Positions 45,033 to 56,169 of a stretch of 64,000 bases of DNA are shown here, piece after piece. The stretch comes from Hsuehochloa calcarea (lineage: Eukaryota > Streptophyta > Magnoliopsida > Poales > Poaceae): the NCBI GenBank assembly GCA_036346395.1, contig CM070594.1, forward strand, positions 15,967,385 through 16,031,384, given 5' to 3'. The translations under genes were made by a program, and so were the position numbers. The notes beneath the pieces were generated by a model. The model was not told the DNA's origin and did not search any database. It was given only the letters and a program-made list of their open reading frames with translations. How positions within the stretch are numbered: the stretch's first letter is position 1; each line of letters starts with the position of its first letter.

Positions 45033-46028
45033 AGCCCTTCTTCTTCCCAGCTTCTCAAAGCAAGCAACCAAGCAAAACCAGCAACACAACCACATTCCCA
45101 TCCATTCCATCCCACAGCCAGCAGAGGCAAGAACCGAAGGAGGGTTCAACCATGCATCCTCACCAGCCAAGCAGAAGAATAGCGGCAGCAGCCTGTAAGG
45201 GCGAGGAGGAGCCACCAGCCACCCAAAGATCAAGAACCGAGCGCACCAGGAGCGAAGAGAAGGGAGAGCACCAGCCCAAGCCAGCACTGCCATCCCTTCT
45301 CCCAGCCTAGATCCATCAAGAGGTAAACCCAGCACACACCAATTTGCATTGCACATCATCCACACATCACCAGATCTCAATAGCATCAGTATAGCTTTCA
45401 GTCTTTTCCATCTCAGAGCAGTAGGGTTAAGGGAGTAGGGTACCATGGTTTACCAGTAGACCGAGGCCGGGCCGGGCCGGGCCAGATCTGGGAGCCAAGG
45501 CGGCCGGAGGCCGGGAGGCCGAGCCGAGCGGCCGTAACCGGCCGAGAAGCCGGGACGCAGGCGCCAGCGCCGAGCCGACCGGAGGAAGGAGGCGAGTAGA
45601 GAGCGCGGGTCGAGCCGCAGGGGCCGGATCGGGCCGAGCACCGAGGGCGAGCCGGTGGAGTAGGCGACGCCGGCGGTGCCGGGCCGAGCGGAGCGAGGTC
45701 GGCAAGAGCAGAGGCGCCGAGCAGCCGGGAGCGGAGCGACCGGGCCGAGGCGGCAGGTAGTAGAGGCGACGCAGGCGGCGTCGGGCGAAGAAGGAGGCGG
45801 AGCCGTAGCCGAGGGAGGCGGCGCAGGACCAGAGAAGGCGCAGGGAGCGGCGCTCGGAGGTGGAGCAGCAGCTGGAGGCGATGGCGGCGGGGGATCCAGG
45901 GAGAGAGGGAGAGGCGCGAGAGAGTGAGAGGGAGAGGTGAGGGTTAGAGGCAGAGGGGAGTCGGGATAGAGAGGGTGAGAGGCGTCGGCGCCGAGGGGTA
46001 GAAGTGAGAGAGAGAGGGGGAAGGGGGT

Positions 46029-46160
46029 AGATTAGGGGGTTTAGTTAGGGTTAGGGGGTAGATTAAGGAAGGGGTTAGGTTAGGGTTAGAAGTGATTAGC
46101 CGAGTAGGTTAGATTAGGGGAGGGTTAGTTTAGGGTTAGAAGTGATTAGCCGAGTAGGTT
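46029..46160 (+). repeat. TTAGGG-like degenerate repeat in the LTR
   Basis: Irregular (G)GTTAGGGTTAG words and a duplicated unit (TTAGGGTTAGAAGTGATTAG at about 46082 and 46133). Not a regular telomeric array. Confidence 0.65.
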
Positions 46161-47913
46161 AGTCGGTTAATTAGAGATTAGAGTTAGAAGCTAGTTGTTT
46201 GGTTTCTCAGTATAGGAATTTAGGAGACGGTATAGTTAGTGTTTGTTTAGTTTTTGGAGTAATCCGTTGGTGTGCCAGAAGTGTTGGTAGTCTTGTGCCC
46301 TAGAGTAGATCCTTGTAGGCGTAGCAGAGTGTAAGATCTGGTAGTAGTTGTGTCGAGTATAGAACGCGAGTTCGGCGATGTCGGCAATAGATAGAGTTTA
46401 ACCCTAGAGCGATTTTTAGCGGAAGAGTGCTAACTGGGTCGGGTTCCGAAAAGTTTTATCAAATTAAAATTTGGCTAACATAGGAATTGTATTAGCATTT
46501 TATACGTCTACTATCACTCAAACTCAACTAAGTATTTATTTATATATTATTCGTGCTACCGCTTTACTACAGAAAGCAAACCAGTGCCGACAGGAGAAGC
46601 TGATCAGAGATTCATCATCGCCGACCTTTCCTACAACTCCAAAGGCAAGCTATCCTCTTGAACATAAATATAGTTATGTTAAATGTAAACAGTATATTGC
46701 TCTATCATATATGTATTGCATCAAAACTATTTCTCAAAATTAAATTGGTTTGAGATGATGAGAAAGGTAAGAAAGCTGAGAATGAGAATGAGAATTACTA
46801 GGTGGGTAAAGGGGGCCCTGGCATGGGAAACGAGATGATGATGATGATGATGATGGTAAGAGGTGGGACCCCTTTACATATGGTTATAACATAAGGACTA
46901 ACAAAACTCTTACTCGGTCAAATGCCGTAAATTCAGTGCCAACCATTTCCCTGTTTCGGCGGGCAGAAAATGCTACCTGTTTACGTAATTATGTTCTCCA
47001 CAACGGGAGTGTTGGGCACGGATGATAGCCGCCCCAAGGTGGAGTGTTGGGCACGGATGATAGCCGACCCAACTAACATTGTTGAAACTCGGTAGAGGAC
47101 TGGGTGCGCTCAGGACACCGACGGAAAACAATGGGTGGAGACTTAATCACGTAACACGAAAACGCTCAGATTCGAACTCAAGTCGCATCAAAGGAAATGC
47201 GATGGACCCAGTTCACAGAGAGCTCAGAATAGCTGTGGGTAAAGTGGTACAAGCCTGCGCAGTGCTACGCAAATCATGAATTCATATCAGTCTCCTGGAT
47301 TGGAGTCTACGGGAACCACTGGGGGTCTATCTTCTCTCCGAGTGACTAGTAGTATTTTCAGTATTAAAATATGCAACCTAATGTTTTAATGATTTATTTT
47401 CAGGAATGAGATGATATAGAAAATGTGATAAGAACCAGAGATCACCATGCAAAGCATATTTTGCTATTAATGCTTGCTGAGTACTTTTGTACTCAACCTT
47501 GTTAGTATTCTCCTTTGTTATATCCTAGTCCGGACGGGAGCTATCCCGAGTGGGACGAAGGACTTGCGTGCACCGGCGCAAAGCAGGAGGAGAAGGCACC
47601 GGCGGTAAGGACCTGAGCGAGATGGAAGCCATCTTTGACTCGTGGGACGAGTAGGAGGGCGGTACTCCAGAGCAGACTCCAGAAGCAGAGAAGCTCCCTT
47701 TTGTGTTTGTGTAGTCATTGTATTAAGAACCCTAGCCTTGTGTGGCTACTACTGTAATAAAGATGTACATTTTCTATCTTATTGTTCTGCTGCGCAACTC
47801 TGATAAAATGACTTGCTATTCGTCGGAGCGGTGTTCTACCGGGCAGACGAATAGTAATCCGTGTGCCTAAGTGTGATTACCCTAGGGGTAATGACACGGG
47901 GCGTCACAGTTGA

Positions 47914-48314
47914 GCTCCTACTATGGGTTCGTAGAGGAGATTTGGAAGCTCGACTACGTACTTTTTAAGATCCCCCTGTTTTGGTGCCATTGGGTAAAAC
48001 TTCCATGGGGTGTGAAGGTCGACAAGTATGGCGTCACTTCTGTGGACCTCGAATGTGTTGGATACAAGGACGAACTATTTGTACTCGCTAAGCAAGTTGT
48101 TCAAATTTTTTATGTAAAGGACCCGACAAATAACAACTGCCGCGTAGTTCTTCATGAAAAAAGGATTGTTGGAGTTGAGAATGTCGTGGATGAGGAAAAG
48201 TACAATCAATTTGACGAGTTTCCTCCTTTCGGAGACAACATCAAGCTCGAGGAAGAACTGAGTGAGGAAGCTAGCTATATGCAATTCGATCATCGTGAAG
48301 GACTATTTTTTTAA
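47914..48314 (+). pseudogene. CACTA DUF4216 segment, second part
   Basis: Reads WVKLPWGVKVDKYGVTSVDL, VGYKDELFVLAKQVVQIFYV and RIVGVENVVDEEKYNQFDEF, the DUF4216 C-terminal pattern, ending at a stop at 48314. It is well preserved and aligns with element B at about 63387-63730. Confidence 0.85.
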
Positions 48315-48540
48315 AACGAAATAGCCAAGTGTAATGAATACCTATTTGAAAAATTGTTCCATTGTAATTAAGAAACTCGACGTATGTAAGTAAGAAATTA
48401 TTCTATTATAATTCATTCACTAATTAAGAAATTATTCCATCTGTGATTGTATCTGCTTTCTTGTTTTCAAAGGGTATGGCTAGCATTTCCTAAGGATAGC
48501 TGAAAAACAGAATAGTAATTTTTCAATTATAGAAGGAATT

Positions 48541-48914
48541 ATCACAAGCGGTTTAGTGGAACAAATCGTTTGTGATATATGTAGCACAGTGATTCCTAAG
48601 GCGCTAAAAAAATTCACCTCCCACGCTGAGCATCACAGACAGTTCCGTAATAGAACTGTATGTGATACTTATCACACACAGTTATTAAATATAACCGTCT
48701 GGGATATGCTCGTTTATCGCAAACGGTCCGAAAATAGAACTGTCTATGATATGCTTAAGACCAGGTAGTAGTTGTAGTTTTCTTATCACACACGGTTCTT
48801 AAATAAAACTGTCTGGGACATGCTCGCTTATCGCAAACGGTTCTGGAATAGAACCATCTGTGATACGATCATTTATCACAGACGATTTTTTTTAATATAA
48901 CCGTCTATGATATA
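48541..48914. repeat. CACTA subterminal-type repeat block between TNPD-like and TNPA-like genes
   Basis: About ten inverted and direct variants of ACCGTCTGTGAT (including CCGTCTGGGATATGCTC), about 230 bp past the DUF4216 stop. Element B shows the same spacing (stop region at about 63745, repeats from 63954). A TATA-like CATAAATAG at about 48919 follows. Confidence 0.8.
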
Positions 48915-49230
48915 CATTCATAAATAGGGGGCACCGCTAGGGTTTGCGTCCTTACTCCTCATAGCACACTCTCCAGGTTTGCGTCCTTACTCCTCAGAGC
49001 ACACTCTCCGGTCCCCCGACCTCCTCCCCACGCCGACGTCATCCCTTTACGACCTCCAACCTCCTCCCCGCGCCGGCGTCATCCCTATGCGACCTCGACG
49101 ATGCCGCCCCTGATCTTGACGATGCCTCGCTCCCCCGATCTCGACTCCCTCTTCGTCCACGCTACCCGTCAAGGTACGATCACTGCTTAGGATTGTGCTA
49201 TTAGAAGTTTCAAATTATGCTATTTTGATT
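48915..49230 (+). promoter_or_regulatory. Leader and promoter-like region of the TNPA-like gene
   Basis: TATA-like sequence is followed by a pyrimidine-rich leader with two tandem copies of GTTTGCGTCCTTACTCCTCA (48944 onward and 48980 onward) and duplicated CTCCCC(A/G)CGCC(G)GACGTCATCCC segments. The layout mirrors the leader of element B. Confidence 0.5.
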
Positions 49231-50495
49231 GACTCTAGCTAGCACCGTCTTCCCCGCTGTCTTTGACATCACCGAATGCGTATGGATCTCCGAGGAAAGT
49301 GGTACCTAAGCGACATGCTAGAGGAATATCGAAAATGCCTGTGGGCCGAATGACCATCAGAGCTGTCAATCCCTGTGGGGCCCTTTGCTTCCCCAGAAAG
49401 CAGCGGGAGTATTCCGGACCACCTGCAGTATACTTGCAAAGGAACGGGTCCCCATCACCACACATAAATAGAAGGATGTGATGGACGTGGAGAAAGTGCA
49501 GCTGTGGACTGAAATTACAACGTTGTTCGAGATCACACCAGAATTCTCCGAACTCGTGCGTTGACATGCGTTCCTCGCGATGGCACACCCTTGGAAGACC
49601 TTCAATAGCAAGCTTGTCACGGAGTACGTCAACAAAGATCGGACGCCCTGCACGAGTATAGTTTCGTGTCGTCAGATACATGGGACGGCTTTGTGCGGAT
49701 GAAGACGATGGGTGAATTTTAGCAGCAAAGTGCGGCGCACAAGGCTATCCAGACACAGAATATTCACCCCACAGACTCAGCACCGCTGGGTACGCGGGTA
49801 AAATCCTGAGATAGATGAGTGAGGACGATGTGGCAATCCAGTTAGAGGTCTCCCCACCATTTGCTGAGATCACAGACGAGTGCGCCTGAAACTGGTTAAG
49901 AGCGAGGCTCTCAACCACGTCGTCGGGCGCCATCTCTTTCACAAACCCAGCAGACGAGGGAGTGTGCCAACGCATGGTAACAGATGTCGAACTACCTAAT
50001 TTTTAATAAGTCCATAACTTCATAGGGTCTAAAATAACATGATGGCCTCTTACAGCAAACATTAAGTACCCAATCTTCCCAAGGCTTCTTCGAAGCAGTC
50101 AGAGAGAAGGATATACTATCCATGGCCCTGGGAAACAAGAAACACCTGGGTCGCACGCGGAGCCTTGGGGTTTACGTACCTCGGAAGCATGGATTCCCAC
50201 AAGACTCCGAGACGTATAGGAGCCGGAAGAGATCCAAGGCCGAGCGTGAGGAACAGTGGAAAGCGGAGTTTAAAGAACATATTATTGCACAATTTCAAGC
50301 ACAGATAGCAACATTGCAGGAACAAATGAATCAAATCCTCAACCGGCCGCAAGACGCCCCCGTGATTTCGGGAGCCAGTCCACCTCAACATCGGAGTAGC
50401 ATCGCGTCCACGGCTGCACTTCCTAAACTTGGCGACGCCCAATTATCTATCGACCTTATCCAGGTAATGTACATCCCTGGGATACTCCAAAGATA
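49230..50495 (+). pseudogene. CACTA TNPA-like gene (Transposase_24), broken
   Basis: The forward strand encodes LVTEYVNKDRTPCT, shifts frame to EYSFVSSDTWDGFVRMKT, then SAAHKAIQTQNIHPTDSAPL, the Transposase_24 (Ptta/En/Spm) signature. The last exon (50122-50460) gives RTRSLGVYVPRKHGFPQDSE, RSRKRSKAEREEQWKAEFK and a coiled-coil-like IAQFQAQIATLQEQMNQIL. Homologues bind subterminal repeats and assist excision. Frameshifts and stops (for example GEF-stop at about 49720) disable it. The relation to element A is unresolved. Confidence 0.8.
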
Positions 50496-50783
50496 GACCT
50501 ATAGGACGCTTTAGCTAATTGTGTATCATTTTATAGGTGCCCACGTCCTACAGGCTCCAACTGGAAAAAAAGAGAATTCATGCGGTTCTCATCCCTACGG
50601 CTTAATTAATATCGGATTTGCTATTTCTAAGTCGTCTGAAATTTTATAAAGTTTAAGTCAATTGTTGTTGCCATTGAATTTGTGTAGAGATTGACGTGTC
50701 GTATGATTGGATGTTGATCCAATGGATAAAAAATATGACTTATGAAAAATTTCAATCACATTAAGAATAGACAATCCCGATTA

Positions 50784-50901
50784 GGGTTTGTTTGGAAACA
50801 TTATGATCCGACTTAATTCCTTCAGATAGACTCGAATTTAAACTAAAATCCCTTTCAATTCGAAAGAATTATTTCTAATCTTTTCATATCCAAACAAGCC
50901 C
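50784..50901. mobile_element. 118-bp Tourist-like MITE, copy 1
   Basis: TIRs GGGTTTGTTTGGA and (reversed) GGGCTTGTTTGGA, with TSD TTA at 50781-50783 and 50902-50904. The reverse complement matches 53021-53138 along its length. Confidence 0.85.
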
Positions 50902-50904
50902 TTA

Positions 50905-52034
50905 ATATTATTTGTATGGGTTACGTTTTAGCTATCTTTTTCTTCTTTCTTTGAAGATTTCCAAGCTAGCTATCTAATGGCCGTAATTAAGGGTTTGATT
51001 TGGCCGCTCTTTTGGCGTCCCCATCAGGCACAGCCAACTGATCTTCCATACATACCAGGGACTAGGGATCAGTTGGACCATTGAACCTACCAAGCCCAAG
51101 GCACAAGCCAGTGCTGCTACTCTGCAGGCGCTGCACCACGAGCACACGGGGCATCGCTTTCGCTAGGCTGGAAGCCATTTCCGCGACTTGCGAGCGTGAG
51201 CGTGCGTGCATGGATTGTGCTCGAGTTCGCGGCCCCCGTCGCTCTCGACGGAAGTATGAAGGCACATGGGCGCGTTTATGTTGGCCAGCCAGCCGAGTCG
51301 CCATTCGCGGGGGGCGTCCACTGTCCGCGTGTCACTGCTGCAAAAATCACGTTGCCAACTGCAAATCAGTCAGATTCGGAACCGGTTTTTTGCTGCAGCT
51401 GCTGGTGAATCGGCAGATTTTGACTAGTACCGGTGCGGAGTGTACGGGCAGACAGCCATGCATGCATGATGTTGTGACCTGGTGAGGTCACAAGGGCGAG
51501 CGAGCGAGCGGTAGAAATATGGAGAAGAGGCTGGGTGGAGAAGGCAGTAACAGTTAGAACTTAAAACAACGAAAAGTACGGAAATGGCCAGGTGATTTCA
51601 TTTCAATGTTTGCTGGGGTGGAACCACGATTGGTGCATGTTGGGCGGCTGGGTCCACCACACCGTTGACGAACAGTGGACTAAAAAGAAGGGTGCCACTA
51701 GGTACCTTTTACCTTTATCCAAATCCGTATCGATACAATTGGTGGCATGCTCTTTTAAACAAGCCTAAATTTGTACATATTTATGTATTAGTCTATGAAT
51801 TTTTAGAGAAATAACCCCACTTCAAATTATTCGATTACAATTGATCCCACATGATATAAATCCTAGCCCAGTCACGGCATACAATTGAGCAGGGCATGAG
51901 TAAGAAATAAAATACTCATTTAGATTTGGGTATGGGGAGAGTAATACCCACCTTCCCATGTTTACCCTTACCCAAGAGATAGGAACACATGCACATATAT
52001 TATTCATAGGATCTGACTATATGGACCTAGTTAT
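50905..52034. other. Intergenic, no gene recognised
   Basis: A GC-richer block (51060-51490) gives overlapping ORFs on both strands without recognisable domains or gene structure. Confidence 0.45.
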
Positions 52035-52604
52035 AGCTTCTTATAAAAGCATATAGGGTCCACCTGCGCACATGGGTCGGTCAATACCGAGGTTGATTTT
52101 GTCTCCAACAAATTCTAGTTGATTTCATGAAACTTTTATGTTGTGAACACAAGGTTGAAATTTCAAATACTATAGTTTTACGAAAACTTCATATAAAAGC
52201 ATGAGGGCCCACCTACGCTCCTAGGCCCGCTAATTTGTACAAAGTAGCTCTCCTACACACATAATCATCTCCAACTAATATAAAAGCTTACGGACCCACC
52301 TATGCGACTGGGCCTGCTAATTTGCACAAAGTTGCTCCCTTATACGTAAAATCATCTCCAACAAATTTTATTCTATTTCACAAAACTTTTCTAGTGTGAG
52401 CGTGATGTTAAAATTCCAAATCTGAAATTTTACGAAAGCTTCCTATAAAAACATGTGAGACCATCTATGCACACGGGCACTCAAATTTGCACAAAGTAGC
52501 TCCCATATACGTAAAATCATCTCCAATAAATTTTATTCGGGATCGTGAAACTTTTATAGTGTGAATGCAAAGTTAAAATTTTACCGAAGTTTTACGAAAA
52601 TTTC
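52035..52604 (+). repeat. Four-unit degenerate tandem array
   Basis: Units start near 52035, 52189, 52283 and 52438. They share CTTCCTATAAAAGCAT, CACCTATGCGC...GGGC, TAATTTGCACAAAGTAGCTC, ATCATCTCCAACAAATT and TGAAACTTTTATAGTGTGA. Unit lengths are about 95-165 bp; the second is shortened. Confidence 0.8.
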
Positions 52605-53020
52605 TTTCACAAGCCTCTTTGACTTAAACCTCTCTCCCTTCTTCTCCTTTACCCACTAGATTACCCAAACCCATTGGGTATTTTTATTTGGGTATGGGAA
52701 GACCTGATCATGGGTAGCTCGATCTGGTGCCCCGACTTGAGCCCGTAGGCCAGAGGTTAGGCTAGCCTCGGGCCTCAATTTTTAGCCCGTAAGTCTGGAA
52801 AAAAGCCCGAAGGCGGTAATAGTATAATATTTCTATTTTTTATTTCAAAAATGAATTAAATATTAATTTTATTTTGGAAAAAATCAAAAAATATTCTTTG
52901 TTCATGAAAATAGTTTTTGGGGATTGGGTTGGGCTTGAGCCTGGCCATTTAGACCAGACCTTTTCAAGCCCGGCTCAATCCAGCATTTGAACACATCTAG
53001 GTAAGGTAATATCACTTTAA

Positions 53021-53138
53021 GGGTTTGTTTGGATAGATAGCGATTAGAACCAATCCTTCGGATGGAAGAGATTTTAGTTCAAATTCCGAGTAAATTTGAA
53101 GGAATTGAGTCGGATTACAATGTATCCAAACAAATCCC
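53021..53138. mobile_element. 118-bp Tourist-like MITE, copy 2
   Basis: GGGTTTGTTTGGAT...ATCCAAACAAATCCC, the same family and length as 50784-50901 but in opposite orientation. Shared core: GATTTTAGTT(C/T)AAATTC. The flanks TAA and AAA suggest a decayed 3-bp TSD. Confidence 0.8.
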
Positions 53139-53772
53139 AAATGGGTTACCCATACCCTACCCACAGGTTGGACGTACCATTTTTAATCTGAGATTTATAC
53201 GGGAGTTGAACCGCTTTATGTGGAAAATCCGTGGAACTCCTAAATTCCAAACATGCACCGAATGTTTGCACGATTAAATGAAGTCTGGTTAGATATTCCT
53301 AATCGGTAGGTAAGAAGACGTTCATGCCATTAGTTGTTTCAACACCTTTCTGGAAACTTACGAGAGCTTCTAAATTTCACTCGTCCACCGAGTATTGGAA
53401 CACTTGGAAAGTCCAATGCCAAGAATAGTTTATGTCGAAGTTAAATATAAACCCACAAATGAATCCCTCACAAAAATCTGGGTGAACTAGCTCCCCCTCA
53501 CGGTCCAGTATGAATGAAGCAGAGGAATTCAGTATGAATGAAGCAGTTCAATTCTCGCGGGAATCGGGGGGGAACTCCCGTGTCACAAACGGTACCTCAG
53601 CTGCGTTGATTGTTCGCGTCATCTCAAACCAACAATCTTAGCTTACCAACATTCCTCACTCGAACCATTCCGGATAGAGCCAACTCCCACAAGACCCGGG
53701 CTGCCGCAGGCTAGCTCCCCCGCCGCTTAACTCACGCGCGGCGTACCTCCATCGGCACGAAGAAAGCCGTCA
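53139..53772. other. Intergenic, no gene recognised
   Basis: Contains a tandem duplication of CAGTATGAATGAAGCAG at about 53508-53541. No ORF of interest. Confidence 0.5.
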
Positions 53773-53839
53773 ATGGCTTCGGCTCGTACGCACGCATGCA
53801 GGCAGAGGGGCAGGACAGGAGACCCAAATTTAGCTCGCG

Positions 53840-56093
53840 GAATGCAAGATCTCTATATATCTAGATCGGCATGGCCTCCCCGGGGTGCAAGAAATAGACA
53901 GTTGTTGCGACTTCTCCGACTTCTTTCTTCTCCTTCCTTTCCTTCCAGCCGCGCGGAGGGAAGGGGAAGATTAGAAGGACGCCCGGGGAAGAAGAGGCTA
54001 GCTAGCTACTAACACTGCCCTGATTAGAAATCAGGGAGGGGATCGAGGACGAGGGCGGCGGCGGCGAGCGACGGTGGGGTGGTGGCCGGCGGGGGAAGCG
54101 CACGCCCTTCTCCCTGCCTAGCTTGATCATCTGTTTGATTCTATCGACCCCCCGCGTTGGATTTTGGAGGCATTAATCTTTGTAGGTTTCCGCACTGCCA
54201 TGCCTTCGCCTGCCCATGCCCTCGCCGCCGAATCGCCGCCACCGTCGTCCCTTCCCGGCTGTGACGACTGCTACTAACTCTGGATGTAGCTAGCTAGCTC
54301 TCGATTTACATGTTGTAACAAGCCAACACAAACCAAGGTATGCGTGTCCAATCGCCATTGTTGTTGGTTGCTCTTGTTCTTGTTGTGATTTTCCTATGTG
54401 GAGTGATCTAATTAAGCGGATTTCATGCATGCATGAAAAAATTGTAAGTAGCCGGCCCTTGTCACCGGATACTGATCCGCTACCACCGGCCACCATCGGC
54501 CCCGGAGGCAATAGCCGCTCGTTCGCCAGGATGGCAATCGTGGTCGGCCACTGCCACGATCTGAAGCCCCCCACCGTCCGCGGCCGGCACTGCCGCCTCC
54601 GCTCCGTCGCCCAGCTCGACCGGCCGCTGCGCGACCGGGACCACCAAGAGCGCAGTGCAGCCTCCGGCGGCCACACCGCTCGCCGCTGGCGCCGAGCCTC
54701 TCCTCTCCGTGCTTCACGACCGTTGCTCCCGCCGACCACGCCGACTCGCCTCCTCCAACAAGAAGATGCCGCGTGGAGATCGCCTCGGCGACACGCTCAC
54801 GGCGCGCACGAAGCTCATCGCGAGGTCGCGGGCGCCATCGCGACGGGACGCGATCGGGTGCCGGCGCAGAGCGGCCTCGGCGGGCTCGTGCTTAACGACG
54901 GCCGCTCCGGCGAGCACGTGGTCGTGATCAAGCCGCCGACGACCCGGCCCCCGCGTTACGGTGGCGCTACGCGAGCAAGGCCGCGGCTGCGGAGGTGGCC
55001 GCTTCCTCCTCGACCACGACGGTTTCGCAACATGGCGCCATCAGCGCCGATCAAGATATCTCGCCCGCGATGCCCACGATAATGGCGCCGATCCAGCCGC
55101 TGCGGACGCACGAGTACGACGCCGCGAAGCTCGCCTGTCGCGTTCTCCGTGGCGTCTGCGGCACCGCGTCGGCATCCTTGACGCCCGCCTCAACATCGAT
55201 CGCCACGCCGCAACATCCTCGCCAAGAAGCCGCCAACCGGCCGAAAAGCGCGCCGACGGCAAAGATTTCGACGCAGCCGAGCCGGTGCCGACGACCACGG
55301 CTCGCCTCCCGAGCACTCGAGGACCCATACTGAGTGGTCGTGACCGCCGCAGCCGCCGCTGCCGCCGCCGGCCGAAGCCGAGTACGCCGCGTCATTGACC
55401 TGCTCAAGGACGCCGAGATGCTCCGCGAGTCGCTGCTGTCAAGGAGGCGCCATCCGATCCTCACTCTCGCACCATCTTCCTTCAAATACGGCACGGCCGG
55501 TTCTCGCCGCCGACGTTGGTGACATGATGACCCGGGAGTTCTCGGCGCTGGAGGAGGGGTTGAGCGCGCTCGAGGCCCTCTGCAAGAAGGCCGAGGACTC
55601 CGTCGACGCACCCCTGTGCCCTCTTCCATCGCCGCCATCCAACGCCGAGGACGACGAGAACACCCGGTTCGGAATGGACAGCGAGGACGTGCCTGCCGGT
55701 GGCCTGAACCTCCTCCTCCTCGGGGGCGACGCCAAGGCTACCGGCGCCGGGAGCGGCATCGCCAAGAGCGTAAGCTTCTCGGCGGCGGAGGGTGGGCGCG
55801 GCGGGCGGAAGCGCATGTCGTTCAAGGAGCTGAGCACCGACGAGTGGGCAGCGTTCCTGGAGAGGTTCGAGCAGCTACTACCGGCGGCGTTCGAGGCCAA
55901 GAAGCACGCCGGGCTGAAGCTCATGAGGCTCGGACGCCGCTCGCCGACCGACCGCCATTTGCGCTGCTGCATGGTCGCATGCGCATGCGCGCAGGATCTA
56001 CATACGACGACGCGGCGTGTGGTGTGTATGCCGGCCGCATGGATGCTGACGATTGACCAAAAGAAGAGCTTGTACTACATGCATGCAATGTGA
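53840..56093 (+). pseudogene. GC-rich gene-like region of unknown family, broken frames
   Basis: A TATATATC box near 53853, a CT-rich leader and a short ORF (54199, MPSPAHALAAES...) precede 1.7 kb of GC-rich sequence. The best coding segment is forward at about 55525-55960: MMTREFSALEEGLSALEALC, then KSVSFSAAEGG and KRMSFKELSTDEWAAFLERF. An adjacent frame at 55385 reads RVIDLLKDAEMLRESLLSRR. Codon use there is strongly G/C-ending, as in grass genes, but the frame must be shifted several times over 54650-55530. The family is not recognised. It may be a decayed host gene, an unspliced gene or one with sequencing indels. Confidence 0.35.
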
Positions 56094-56169
56094 CGTAGCT
56101 CGTGACTGGCCCACCTCCGGGCCTCGTGTCGTCATCGCGAGGTCGAGGGGCCTTGTACGTACCAGAGCT

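Larger units (their letters stand above)
44052..47908 (+). mobile_element. Very long gypsy-like solo LTR (3857 bp)
   Basis: Bounded by TGTGACAACCC and GGGGCGTCACA with a perfect 5-bp TSD GTTGA (44047-44051 and 47909-47913). Excising it rejoins the DUF4216 sequence of the host CACTA. A GAGTACTTTTGTACTCAAC motif at about 47479 is typical of long Tekay/RIRE3-type gypsy LTRs (recalled). It includes a Ser/Lys/Pro-rich ORF (44595-45032), a GC-rich block (45450-45900), TTAGGG-like repeats (46029-46160) and a (GAT)n run (46832-46853). No pol sequence, so it is a solo LTR. Confidence 0.88.
39921..48914 (+). mobile_element. CACTA (En/Spm) element A, decayed
   Basis: Bounded by blocks of alternating ACCGTCTGTGAT / ATCACAGACGGT repeats (39921-40107 and 48541-48914), the usual subterminal transposase-binding arrays of CACTA elements. 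Inside on the forward strand are tnp2, DUF4218 and DUF4216-type transposase segments. Two solo LTRs (42355-43877 and 44052-47908) interrupt it. No CACTA terminal sequence or 3-bp TSD could be found, so outer limits are approximate. Removing the LTRs leaves about 3.6 kb, with the transposase N-terminus missing. Confidence 0.8.

Noticed and set aside
46029..46160. Interstitial telomere
   Set aside because: TTAGGG words are irregular, differ from the plant TTTAGGG repeat, and lie inside a solo LTR with its own TSD.
54290..55638. Reverse-strand ORFs of 149 and 195 residues
   Set aside because: Arg/Ala/Ser-rich products typical of antisense GC-rich sequence; the forward strand has the better codon pattern.
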